In this document: positions 54,127-63,481 of the stretch, piece by piece | Layout of the letters: the number at the start of each line of letters is the position of its first letter | Numbering within the stretch: position 1 is the stretch's first letter | NCBI RefSeq assembly: GCF_000014685.1 | Contig: NC_008321.1 | Location: 2,725,001-2,789,000 of the forward strand | Direction of reading: 5' to 3' | DNA length: 64,000 bases | Origin: Shewanella sp. MR-4 | GTDB taxonomy: Bacteria; Pseudomonadota; Gammaproteobacteria; Enterobacterales; Shewanellaceae | Position numbers and translations under genes: made by a program | Notes under the pieces: generated by a model | The model's database searches: none | The model's input: only the letters and a program-made list of their open reading frames with translations | Told to the model about the DNA's origin: nothing

Positions 54127-56118
54127 ACAAGCTGATTTTAAATATATTATTAGGTATCTTAGCTGCGCTCTATACTTTTAGTGCTAGTTCAATACCACAA
54201 AGCATACAGATTCATAAGTCAGGCGAGATTATAAATGGTGAGTTTTCAACATCATTTCTGTCACCTGCTCTTGACAAGTTTGTCATTTCGATCTCTATGG
54301 TTTCTGATACAAATGTTAGCGATATTCGGTTAATTACCCCGAGTGGAGTTGTCATTAACTCCGAGAATGCTTCAAGTTACAATTGTAACTTTTTATTCTT
54401 TACCCCATTGACTCCGGAAGAACACTTAATTTCGTTAGAAAATAGCATTATCATAGAGCTCAATAATGTTGCCTCAGGTAAATATGTCATTACAGGAAAG
54501 GCGAGTGGCACTCAAAATCTAATTCCAATCAGAATAAAATTCCCTACATCAAAAATAAATTTTGCATTGACACTTGGTGAAGTTGGTCCAAATAAAAAAC
54601 CAATTAGCGTAGGAAATATCTTTCCTGTTTATGTGCAACTGTATGATGATAGCGTTCCACTGGCTACAGCCGAAGCCTCTTTTGAATTTGTGAAAGATGG
54701 TGCTGTAGTCAGCAAGATTATAGCTGTAGATGATGGCTCTGGAATGGACTTCAAAGCTAGAGATGGGAGTTATCATGCTTTTTTCACCCCTGAGGTTGAG
54801 GGGGAGTACGCTGTGCTTGTCAGAATACAAGGCACTAATCTAAGCGGTGAGTTGTTTGAGATGAGTGTAACTCAAAATTTTATTTCTATACTCCCGCAAG
54901 TATATGTGACTGGTAAGGTTGAAGAAGTCTTGGTTGACTTGGATAAAGACGGTTATATTGATGAACTCAGATTGGAGTTTGAGACTGCTGGCCCATTTCA
55001 ATCTACAGGATTTTATTATAACAGGGTTACGCTAGAGACCGAAGATGGCACTAAATTTTTTGCTGGTCGCAAAATGGATGCTACAGAAAATAAAATTTCT
55101 GTAACGTTTAAAGGGGAGGAACTCAGGAGGTTAGGATATTCAGGTAAATTTACAGTTGCACATTTCTGGCTTGATTATGGTTATGTGAGGATTCAAGATA
55201 AAGATAATTTTTACATTACTTCATATTTTAAAAATGATTCCTGGGAGCGTGACGATTTACTTTATTTAGGCAATGTGATATTCGAGCCTATTAACAGTGA
55301 AGATAGCCGTTTCATCGAGAAGATAGACGTTTCTTTTGAGGTTGATACACTTCCCGCAACAGCAAAGTTTGGCTATTCGGCGACAATAACCACTGTCGGT
55401 GACGAGCATGTCGGAGTCTATGGCAATCCTGACATTGAACTGAAGAAGGGGGTTAACAGAATTACATTCTCCATTCCTGAAGCTGATTTTGCAAAACTAC
55501 AATCAAATACAGCATTGAAAATAAAACAATTAACCATGTATCCCTTAATAAAAGGTGGCAAGGTTATATCTAAAAGAAATGTGGCTACCAGTTTAGTATA
55601 TTCGTGTTGGGACTTTCGAGGTTGTTCTACGGCCGACAATGCGATTCCTGTAGCAGTAGATGATGTTGTAACTTCTCTTGGAAAAGCAATGTATATACAT
55701 GTTGCTCAAAATGATCTCGATGATGACGGCGACTTACTTAAGGTTAACTCAGTAACACCCGCTCAGCATGGGATAGCAGAAATAGTCGGTAATTCTATTC
55801 AATATACGCCAACTTCAGGCTTTGAAGGTGATGACGTTTTTCAATACGAAATAGTTGATATTCATCCAAGAAATAATATTTTGAAGGGAGGGTCTGCAAT
55901 TGGCACTGTGCGCGTATCAGTAAAACCTAACCATGCACCTATTGCTAATGTTGATTCCTATCACATCCCCGAAAACATGACCTCGTATTTCTAGGTGCTA
56001 GTTAATGATACTGCTCCGGATGGCGACGGACTCTATATTTCTTCGTTCACTCAACCTAGTCACGGTACTCTTTGAATCGCCACTAACATCGTAGACACTT
56101 TCTAACATTACAAAAATT
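54123..56118 (+). pseudogene. Ig-like/cadherin-like surface protein with decayed 3' end
   Basis: The intact frame runs to a TAG at 55992-55994 (623 residues). It has a signal peptide (ending FSASSIPQS), a choice-of-anchor-X-like beta domain (residues about 175-270; DDGSGMDFKARDGSYHAFFTPEVEGEY), a calcium-type DLDKDGYIDELRLEFE and a C-terminal cadherin-like (tandem-95) domain (PVAVDDV ... GFEGDDVFQYEI). The same frame resumes after the TAG with VNDTAPDGDG...ISSFTQPSHGTL, a second tandem-95 repeat, then TGA (56073-56075) and TAA. The C-terminal repeats and any anchor are lost, so it is scored as decaying. A truncated but functional form cannot be excluded. Confidence 0.7.
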
Positions 56119-56159
56119 AGATCAACAAGCTAGTACCAAGCAGAGCCAGTTCAGTCATG

Positions 56160-56364
56160 CGAAACACGGAATGGGTCAATTAGCTTTTTTGCCAAATGAA
56201 CAGTGCAATGGCCGTCAAAATTGCCATTGTTACAACAGTGACCGTTGGCGACATGGATGTCGCCGTTGAGCCTATAGGGACATATTCACGGCGTGTCACT
56301 GGGGAAACAATGACAATTAATCCTACACACCTGACGACGAACTTATCTCGTTTTGGGGCATAAT
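56160..56364 (+). repeat. Hairpin repeat family, copy 4 (plus)
   Basis: The simplest copy: ACACGGAATGGG, AATTGCCATTGTTACAACAG, then GTTGGCGACAT-GG-ATGTCGCC as a perfect hairpin with a two-base loop, GTTGAGCC, TATAGGGACATATTCACGG, CGTGTCACTGGGGAAACAAT and ACCTGACGACGAACTTATCT. It closes the second accessory island on the right. Confidence 0.85.
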
Positions 56365-56559
56365 GGGTTTAGAAATAGCAGCGTACCTATGAGCTCGCTG
56401 CCATTTTAGTATGTGACTTTATTACTCCCCCACACTTAATAAACACAGTCACAAACATATGGGTGATTATGTTGCAACGACAGGGAGCGGCGGATTGATG
56501 ATGCGGCCGATGACGTGTTAACCGACACATTAACCAGAATACAAACGAGAGGACAAAGG
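56365..56559. other. Intergenic, promoter region of the PfpI gene
   Basis: No gene seen. An ATG at 56515 in frame with the following gene lacks a good ribosome site and is not used as its start. Confidence 0.5.
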
Positions 56560-57162
56560 ATGTACCAGATTGCGATTGTGATATTTGATGAATTTACCGA
56601 TATCGATTTCTTTTTAATGCGCGATATTCTCGGCCGCACAACAACCGATTGGACAGTCAAAGTGCTAGGCACCAAACCTAGCCACAGGTCGAGTTTGGGA
56701 ATGACGGTAGAAACCCATGGTCATGTCGCGCAAGTCGCCGATGCTGACGTGGTATTATTCAGCAGTGGCTACAAAGGCGTACCTGCCGCACTTGCGGATC
56801 CTGAGTTTATGTCGGCCCTTAAATTAGATCCCTCGCGGCAATTACTTGGCAGTATCTGTGCGGGCTCATTCTTCTTTGCGAAGTTAGGCTTACTCGACAA
56901 TATTTCGGCGACGACGCATCCCGATGCCAAACCCGCATTAGTGGCCATGGGCGTGGAGGTGGAAGACTCCGCTCTGGTGATCAATGGCAATATTGCCACT
57001 GCGGGAGGTTGCCTGTCCTCACTCTATTTAACGGGTTGGGTAGCGGAGCGTTTATTTGACAGTACAAAGCGCCGCGAAATTCATCGGCAACTGATCCCCG
57101 CAGGCCAAGCCGATGTTTTTGACGCTTTAATCGAATCCTCGATTACCTCAGCCATTCGCTAA
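56560..57162 (+). CDS. DJ-1/PfpI-family protein
   Basis: A 200-residue protein of the class I glutamine amidotransferase-like fold. The start at 56560 has GAGAGG six bases upstream. The nucleophile elbow is GSICAGSFFFAKLGLLD (Cys around residue 101), and the early IVIFDEFTDIDFFLM carries the usual acidic residue. ISATTHPDAKPAL and GGCLSSLYLTGW complete the core. Such proteins are chaperone/glyoxalase or isonitrile hydratase-like; the exact activity is unknown. The next gene follows after 31 bases. Confidence 0.85.
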   Translation: MYQIAIVIFDEFTDIDFFLMRDILGRTTTDWTVKVLGTKPSHRSSLGMTVETHGHVAQVADADVVLFSSGYKGVPAALADPEFMSALKLDPSRQLLGSICAGSFFFAKLGLLDNISATTHPDAKPALVAMGVEVEDSALVINGNIATAGGCLSSLYLTGWVAERLFDSTKRREIHRQLIPAGQADVFDALIESSITSAIR

Positions 57163-57193
57163 CATAGCGCCTCAGGATAAAAGGCCTTCAATA

Positions 57194-57505
57194 ATGACAC
57201 TCAAAGCACTACTCAATCAGTTAAAAACCGAACACAAACTCACCAGCGCAGCCGAACTGGCGGCGCTATTGGCGCAAGATGAAGCGCTAGTCCAGCAGAT
57301 CAAACAAGCGGATGCGCAGTATTGGGTCAACTTTAGCAAGCAGACCTTTGATGGTTGGTACTGCGTCGCTACGCCATCGAATGCCAGCTACCATGTGTAC
57401 TATCAAGAGCGTGGGCAACATTGCTGGGAAGAAGAAGTATTTAGCGATCAATACTTGGCCATAGCCACCGCGATATTTGCTTCAGGACTGTTCCATGCAG
57501 AATAA
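57194..57505 (+). CDS. Conserved hypothetical protein
   Basis: A 103-residue cytoplasmic protein: a helical N-terminal half (residues 1-45) and a Trp/Tyr-rich C-terminal half (YWVNFSKQTFDGWYCVATP, HVYYQERGQHCWEEEVF). No domain recognised. It lies 31 bases after the PfpI gene, in the same direction, so it is probably co-transcribed. Confidence 0.6.
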   Translation: MTLKALLNQLKTEHKLTSAAELAALLAQDEALVQQIKQADAQYWVNFSKQTFDGWYCVATPSNASYHVYYQERGQHCWEEEVFSDQYLAIATAIFASGLFHAE

Positions 57506-57729
57506 ATACATCAGTGCCAAGCCTTAATAACGTTAGATGAATCTAGCGGCAGAACAATTAATGCCAAGGCTTTATGCCTAAACCGGATTCCCCCCCGTAA
57601 CAAAGCCATCAATCTGCCGCCGCTTACTATATTGATGGCTTTTCATCTAAATCACTTACTGTTAAGGTGATGTTTTTATAAGCAATTGACGTTCTAGTTC
57701 AGCACGACAATGGCAGCGGAGCATTCACT

Positions 57730-58485
57730 ATGGACTGGTTACTGATCGCCCTCGCAGGCTTACTCGGCGGCATGTTAAATGCGGTGGCGGGCGGCGGCAG
57801 CTTTATCACCTTATTTGCCCTTGTGTTTGTGGGTGTACCGCCACTGTTGGCTAACGCGACGGGCACCGCCGCCCTGCTTCCCGGTTACCTTGCCAGTGCT
57901 TGGCGTTTTCGAAAAGAGATTGAATATCCTGCAAATCTTAACCTAAAAACCCTGTGCCTGATCGCCATTGCGGGCGGATGCCTAGGCGCGGCGATTCTGC
58001 TAAGCACCAGCGAGCAAGTGTTCGCTAATCTCGTCCCTTGGCTGATTTTGCTGGCCACACTCGCCTTTATTGGTGGACCTTGGTTACTGAAAAAACGCTT
58101 AGCGAATGCCAGCATCACTCGTATGAATACCGTCAAGCCACTGACTGCAATGATGATTCTGAGTCTCGTCTGTATTTACGGCGGCTATTTTAATGGGGGA
58201 TTAGGGATCATTTTACTCGCCACCTTTGGACTACTCGGCCAGACCCAATTACATGGGATGAACGGGCTTAAGAATTTACTCTCCGCCCTACTCACCACCA
58301 TTGCTGTGGTGATTTACGCCCTAGGAAATCTGATTGACGGGCAGTATCTATTACTGCTTGCCATTATGGCGATTATTGGCGGCTATCTTGGCGCCGCGCT
58401 AGCTTATCGCATTCCCCAATCTCTGTTGCGGGGTTTTATTGTGCTTGTCGGTTTCGCCATGAGTGTGGGATTTTTTATGCGTTAA
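57730..58485 (+). CDS. TauE/SafE-family membrane exporter
   Basis: A 251-residue inner-membrane protein with about seven or eight helices and the family opening LAGLLGGMLNAVAGGGSFITL (residues 8-28), repeated in the second half around GGYFNGGLGIILLATFGLLGQ. Members are thought to export sulfonate-related or other organic anions. The substrate cannot be told. Confidence 0.85.
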   Translation: MDWLLIALAGLLGGMLNAVAGGGSFITLFALVFVGVPPLLANATGTAALLPGYLASAWRFRKEIEYPANLNLKTLCLIAIAGGCLGAAILLSTSEQVFANLVPWLILLATLAFIGGPWLLKKRLANASITRMNTVKPLTAMMILSLVCIYGGYFNGGLGIILLATFGLLGQTQLHGMNGLKNLLSALLTTIAVVIYALGNLIDGQYLLLLAIMAIIGGYLGAALAYRIPQSLLRGFIVLVGFAMSVGFFMR

Positions 58486-58615
58486 TGACATCTCGAGAGC
58501 AGACATAACATTTTTAAGACACTCAGCAAGCGAAATTAAACAGTTAAGATCCAAACAGATGGGAAGTAAGAAAAACTTTCTATCATCTAATACTCCCAAT
58601 ATGACAAGGCTTGAC

Positions 58616-59242
58616 ATGTATATCCCTAAAAATATGGCTCTCCACGATAAGCAAGCGATAGCCGACTTAATTAACCAATTTGGTTTTGGACTGCTCATCT
58701 CCCCTTCCTTAGAAGCGACCCACTTACCTCTACTTTATGAAGCGGCCGAGGATGGGCAAGAGTATCTCTATGGTCATATGGCAAAAGCCAATGGTCATTG
58801 GCAGCAGCTCGATGGTCAACAGGTACTAGTGGTGTTCTCTGGGCCGCATTCCTATATTTCACCCACTTGGTACGCTAGTGGTCCTGCGGTACCCACTTGG
58901 AACTATGCTGCAGTTCACTGCACTGGCAGAGTCGAGATCTTAGATGCAAGCGCAGCCGCCAAAGCCATAGACAAATTAATCGAAAAATATGAACCTAGCC
59001 TATCGGGAAATGCAGCCATAATGCCTGCTGAGTATGTCGACAAACTCTCGCAGGCGATTGTCGGCTTTCGCGTAATTGTCGATTCGATTCAAGCGAAGGA
59101 AAAATTAGGACAACACAGAAAGCGAGAAGACCAAATGGGTGTCTATCACGCCTTGGCCAATAGTGCTTCAGCCGAAAGTCGCGCCTTAGCAGAATACATG
59201 CTTAACAGAAATCTTGGGACTGGGCAGAATAAGGAAGCATGA
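58616..59242 (+). CDS. paiB: PaiB-family FMN-binding negative regulator
   Basis: A 208-residue protein whose MYIPKNMALHDKQAIADLINQFGFGLLIS opening and later SPTWYASGPAVPTWNYAAVHC and GFRVIVDSIQAKEKLGQHRKREDQMG are the PaiB (FMN-binding split-barrel) signature. The start at 58616 has AAGG eight bases upstream; 51 in-frame codons before it overlap the TauE gene. It was first described as a negative regulator, but whether it binds DNA or FMN is unsettled. It overlaps the next gene by four bases. Confidence 0.85.
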   Translation: MYIPKNMALHDKQAIADLINQFGFGLLISPSLEATHLPLLYEAAEDGQEYLYGHMAKANGHWQQLDGQQVLVVFSGPHSYISPTWYASGPAVPTWNYAAVHCTGRVEILDASAAAKAIDKLIEKYEPSLSGNAAIMPAEYVDKLSQAIVGFRVIVDSIQAKEKLGQHRKREDQMGVYHALANSASAESRALAEYMLNRNLGTGQNKEA

Positions 59243-59682
59243 TGGGCTTTATTGCAATTAGACAAGCACAGATAACAGACCTTAACGCCATGGCTAACTT
59301 ACTGCTGCAGCTGGGTTACAGTGCCAGCGAGGCACAATTAAAGCAGTATCTCGATGCTCCTAAAAGATCGGATGAAATCTATCTCGCCGAGTCTGAGGGA
59401 GTCGTGTTTGGGTTGATAAGTTTGATCTTTTTTGATTATTTTCCCTCGCAGCAGAAAATCTGCCGCATTACTGCTTTAGTAGTGACTGAGGCCAGTAGAG
59501 GCTTAGGCGTGGGGACGCAGCTGATTGACTTTGCCAAAGACAGAGCAAGTGAGCGGGGTTGTCACCAGCTTGAGGTCACCACCTCTATGCGCCGCGAGCA
59601 GACCCAAGTCTACTATGAGTCCATTGGCTTTGAGAAAACCTCCTTTCGCTATATTCAAGCCATTGACGTTAACCCAAAGTGA
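59239..59682 (+). CDS. GNAT-family N-acetyltransferase
   Basis: A 147-residue acetyltransferase with RITALVVTEASRGLGVGTQLIDFAKDRASERGC (acetyl-CoA site RGLGVG, residues about 86-91) and the C-terminal FYESIGFEK-like VYYESIGFEKTSFRY. It starts with an ATGATG overlapping the paiB stop, so the two are translationally coupled. Polyamine or drug acetylation would fit a PaiAB-like pairing, since PaiA is also a GNAT enzyme, but this one is not proven to be PaiA. Confidence 0.85.
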   Translation: MMGFIAIRQAQITDLNAMANLLLQLGYSASEAQLKQYLDAPKRSDEIYLAESEGVVFGLISLIFFDYFPSQQKICRITALVVTEASRGLGVGTQLIDFAKDRASERGCHQLEVTTSMRREQTQVYYESIGFEKTSFRYIQAIDVNPK

Positions 59683-59711
59683 TTTCGCCCAAAGTGATTT
59701 AGCCCAAGTAA

Positions 59712-60325
59712 AGAATCCGCCTTCTTAGAAGGCGGCTTTGATTTGCCCCTGGAAGGGGCTATTTCCTTACACCTACTTCATCTGTAGCGACAATTGAGCA
59801 TCATGCTCTAGATCTTGCTTATCTTGATGGCGAACATAGCGTCTTATGATTTCCTCATTTACGCCTACCGTATCAACAAAATAACCCCTCGCCCAAAAGC
59901 TATTTCCCCATAACTTCTTGCGAACATGAGGGAATTTGTTAAAAAGCCTTATTGCGCTCCTACCCTTCAATATCCCCATTAATGTGGATACTGACAACTT
60001 TGGCGGAATTATCACGACTAGATGCACATGATCTATCTGGACGTTTAATTCTAAGACCTCACAACTTTTCATATTGCATAGAATATAAATCGACCTGTAG
60101 AGCTCTTTACCAAGGTTACCTTTTAGAATTTTGAATCTGTACTTAGGCGTCCAAACGATATGATATTTACAACGCCAGTAAACATGTGATGAACTTCTGT
60201 AATCGCCCATGTTTCTCGTTTCCTCTTACTTGTGGTGAATAAGAAGGTCTCTTTTAACATGGGCGTTATTCAGGCTATAGCCTTAAGGGACAATCACCAC
60301 CGCCAGAGGCGGTGGTTTTGGGATG
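59712..60325 (-). mobile_element. IS200/IS605-family insertion element
   Basis: One tnpA gene flanked by subterminal hairpins: CCGCCTTCTTAGAAGGCGG at 59720-59738 and ACCACCGCC/GGCGGTGGT at about 60297-60315. Such elements lack terminal inverted repeats and have one hairpin at each end. Exact boundaries are estimated from the hairpins. It lies between the GNAT gene and the RND pump gene, and the left hairpin may also act as a terminator. Confidence 0.75.
59773..60210 (-). CDS. tnpA: IS200/IS605 transposase TnpA
   Basis: A 145-residue single-strand DNA transposase of the Y1 HUH family. The opening HVYWRCKYHIVWTPKYR (residues 9-25) and HUH motif in IDHVHLVVIIPPK are typical, with the catalytic Tyr in EEIIRRYVRHQ (about residue 126) near the C-terminus. 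Full length with no frameshift, so probably able to move. No accessory tnpB gene is present, as in IS200 proper. Confidence 0.93.
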   Translation of the reverse strand: MGDYRSSSHVYWRCKYHIVWTPKYRFKILKGNLGKELYRSIYILCNMKSCEVLELNVQIDHVHLVVIIPPKLSVSTLMGILKGRSAIRLFNKFPHVRKKLWGNSFWARGYFVDTVGVNEEIIRRYVRHQDKQDLEHDAQLSLQMK

Positions 60326-60385
60326 ACAATAAAATAGGCGCTTAAGTGAACTTAAGCGCCTATTTAGCTAAGCGTTCGCGTGGAA

Positions 60386-63300
60386 TTAATCCTGCGCCAA
60401 CTCCTTATCTAATTGCTGGGCAATCGCTTCTGGCGAACCGCTGTTACGGGCAAAGAGACCGTAGGCGGTTGGGATCACAAAGATAGTGAACAAGGTCGCC
60501 AGCATAATGCCCGAAAGCACCACCACACCAATCACGAAGCGGGTTTCCGCCCCCGCACCAGCGGCCAATACCAGAGGTACTGCGCCTGCGGCAGTGGTAA
60601 TCCCCGTCATTAGGATGGGGCGTAAACGCTGACAAGAGGCTTGAATAATGGCGCGGTCGAAATCGACGCCCTTATCCCGCAACTGGTTGGCAAATTCGAC
60701 GATAAGAATACCGTTTTTCGCCGCAAGGCCCACCAGCATAATAATCCCAATCTGGCTGTAGATATTGAGACTCTGGCCCGTAAACCACAGCCCAATCAAG
60801 GCGCCAACCGTGGCCAGCGGTACCGTCAGCATGATCACCATAGGGTGAATATAGCTTTCGAACTGCGCCGCTAATACTAGGAATACAATCCCCAGCGCCA
60901 GCAGGAACACAAAGTACATTGAGCTGCCAGACTCTTGATAATCCAAAGATTGTCCCTTGTAGCTGATCACAGCTTCCGCAGGCAGATAAGCACGCGCCAC
61001 CTGATTGAGGTAATCCAGCGCCTCACCTAGGCTATAACCATCCGCCAAGCTGGCTTCTATAGTGATCGCCCGCATACGGTTATAACGGTTAAGGGAGCTG
61101 GCATCGGCAAACTCTTCGACCGTTACTAAGTTCGACAGTGGGATCAACTCCTTGGTCCGTTCAGAGCGAACATAGATATTTTGCAGATCGGCCGCGGTAT
61201 TTTGGTTACTGCGTTCCCCTTCCACAATCACATCATACTCTTCGCCATCGCGCATAAAGGTGGTGACTAAACGCGAGCCCAGCATCGATTCTAAAGTGCG
61301 ACCAATATTGGAAATCGATACCCCAAGGCTGGCCGCCCTGTCCCTGTCGATCACGACTCTAAGCTGCGGTTTGGTCTCTTTATAGTCGTGGTCAAGGCCA
61401 AGCAATTTAGGATTTTCCGCCGCCTTTTCCATCATAATGTCGCGCCAGCGGGCCAACTCTTCGTAGCTTGGGCCACCAATCACAAACTGCACAGGTTTAC
61501 CCACGCCACGGCCAAAGGCTTGACGCATCACAGGGAAAGCTTGCACACCGGCTAAATCCGCGAGGCGCTTGTTAATATCGCCGATCACTTCTTTCATCGG
61601 GCGACGTTGTCCCCAATCTTCGAGCACGATAATCGCCATACCATTAGAGAAGTCGGCGGCGCGGCCAAAGCCACGGGGCGCACGGATCAGCAAGCGTTTA
61701 ATGTCTCCCGAGTCCACCAACGGCATTAACCGGTTTTCCACTTCGTTCATGTAGGATTCGATATATTCGTAACTCGCACCCTGCGGCCCGTTCACCATCA
61801 AAAATAACGAACCCCGGTCCTCCTGCGGCGCAAATTCCTGCGGCACTTTTTGGGCGAGCAGCACACTGCTCCCGAGCGCAATCAAGACTAATATCGACAT
61901 CAGCACAGGTCTTGCCATCGCCTTCTCAAGCGAGCTTTGATAGCCACGGGAAATCCCCGTCATAATGCTATCGACCTTACGCACTAACCACGAATCCTGC
62001 GACGCGGGTTTAAGCAGCTTAGAACACATCATCGGGCTTAAGGTTAAGGCCACGATACTGGAGAAGATCACCGCCGCGCTCATGGCCACCGCAAACTCCT
62101 TAAAGAGCTTACCTAAGTCCCCTTCTAGGAAAGTGATCGGCATAAATACCGCCACTAGCACTAAGGTGGTGGCGATAACCGCAAAGGCCACTTCACGGGC
62201 ACCCAAGAATGCCGCCTTTAAGGGTGAATCCCCTTCTTCGATACGGCGGTGAATGTTTTCCAACATCACAATCGCATCGTCTACCACCATACCGATGGCG
62301 AGGATCATCGCAAGCAGCGTCAACAGGTTGATTGTGTATCCTAGCGCATAGAGGACGATAAACGTCCCGAGCAAAGACACGGGCACGGTAATAGCAGGGA
62401 TTAACATGGCGCGCACGCTGCCAAGGAACAGATAAATCACGATGATCACCAGCACCATGGCGGTGAATAGGGTTTGGTATACCTCTTTAATCGAGGCTTC
62501 GATAAACACTGAGCTGTCGTAGCTGCGTTTAATCGACATGCCAGCGGGTAAGGTTGGATTGATTTTATCGACTAAGGCGTTAACGGCGCGGGCCACTTCT
62601 AAGGTGTTGGCGGTCGACTGTTTCGACACACCAAGACCGATCATGGCCTCCTTGTTGCCGCGGAACATGATGCGCTCTTCTTCCGAGCCAATTTCCACCT
62701 TTGCCACATCGCCAAGTTTGACTAAATAGCCGTCTTCGCCTTGGGAAATCACCAAATTGGCAAAGTCCTCGGCGGTGCGATAACTACGCTCTAAACGCAC
62801 GGTAAAGTGGCGCTCCTTGGACTCGAGCGAACCTGCGGGCAACTCAACGTTTTCAGCCCTTAACGCGGCTTCAACATCAGCAACTGTAAGGCTTCGGGAT
62901 GCAAGGGCTTGTCTATCGAGCCACACGCGCATGGCGTAAACTTTGCCACCACCGATACGGATCATCGACACCCCGTCCACCACGGACAGACGGTCGGATA
63001 AATAACGACGGGTGTAATCGGTCAGCTCTAATGTGGTCATTTGATCCGACACTAGGTTGAGCCACATAATCACTTCATCGCCACCGTTGGCCTTTTGTAC
63101 CTCTGGGGGATCGGCTTCTTCGGGTAAGTTATCTAACAGGCCCGAAATTCTGTCGCGTACGTCGTTGGCCGCATCTTCAATGTTGCGGCTGATATCGAAC
63201 TCTAAGGTCACCTGCGAGCGACCATCGCTGCTCGATGAACTCACATGGCGAATACCTTCGACGCCGCTGATCCTATCTTCAATCAGCTGGGTGATACGGC

Positions 63301-63481
63301 TCTCAACCACGGCGGCACTGGCGCCGCGATAGTTGGTTTCAATCGAAACAATCGGCGGGTCGATGTTAGGGTATTCCCGTAGCGGTAACTTATCGAATGC
63401 CACTAAACCAAAGGCCACCAGCAATAAGCTAATAACCGAGGCAAATACCGGTCGTTTAACGGAAAGATCTGTCAGGATCAT
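60386..63481 (-). CDS. RND multidrug efflux permease
   Basis: A 1031-residue inner-membrane RND transporter of the HAE-1 type, with two halves of six helices each and two large periplasmic loops. Marks include the N-terminal ILTDLSVKRPVFASVISLLLVAFG, GMVVDDAIVMLENIHRR (the charged Asp pair of helix 4, around residue 405), and LVGLAAKNGILIVEFAN late in the second half. The gene overlaps its adaptor by four bases. It exports drugs or other amphipathic compounds by proton motive force; substrates unknown. The outer-membrane factor is not in the window. Confidence 0.92.
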   Translation of the reverse strand: MILTDLSVKRPVFASVISLLLVAFGLVAFDKLPLREYPNIDPPIVSIETNYRGASAAVVESRITQLIEDRISGVEGIRHVSSSSSDGRSQVTLEFDISRNIEDAANDVRDRISGLLDNLPEEADPPEVQKANGGDEVIMWLNLVSDQMTTLELTDYTRRYLSDRLSVVDGVSMIRIGGGKVYAMRVWLDRQALASRSLTVADVEAALRAENVELPAGSLESKERHFTVRLERSYRTAEDFANLVISQGEDGYLVKLGDVAKVEIGSEEERIMFRGNKEAMIGLGVSKQSTANTLEVARAVNALVDKINPTLPAGMSIKRSYDSSVFIEASIKEVYQTLFTAMVLVIIVIYLFLGSVRAMLIPAITVPVSLLGTFIVLYALGYTINLLTLLAMILAIGMVVDDAIVMLENIHRRIEEGDSPLKAAFLGAREVAFAVIATTLVLVAVFMPITFLEGDLGKLFKEFAVAMSAAVIFSSIVALTLSPMMCSKLLKPASQDSWLVRKVDSIMTGISRGYQSSLEKAMARPVLMSILVLIALGSSVLLAQKVPQEFAPQEDRGSLFLMVNGPQGASYEYIESYMNEVENRLMPLVDSGDIKRLLIRAPRGFGRAADFSNGMAIIVLEDWGQRRPMKEVIGDINKRLADLAGVQAFPVMRQAFGRGVGKPVQFVIGGPSYEELARWRDIMMEKAAENPKLLGLDHDYKETKPQLRVVIDRDRAASLGVSISNIGRTLESMLGSRLVTTFMRDGEEYDVIVEGERSNQNTAADLQNIYVRSERTKELIPLSNLVTVEEFADASSLNRYNRMRAITIEASLADGYSLGEALDYLNQVARAYLPAEAVISYKGQSLDYQESGSSMYFVFLLALGIVFLVLAAQFESYIHPMVIMLTVPLATVGALIGLWFTGQSLNIYSQIGIIMLVGLAAKNGILIVEFANQLRDKGVDFDRAIIQASCQRLRPILMTGITTAAGAVPLVLAAGAGAETRFVIGVVVLSGIMLATLFTIFVIPTAYGLFARNSGSPEAIAQQLDKELAQD

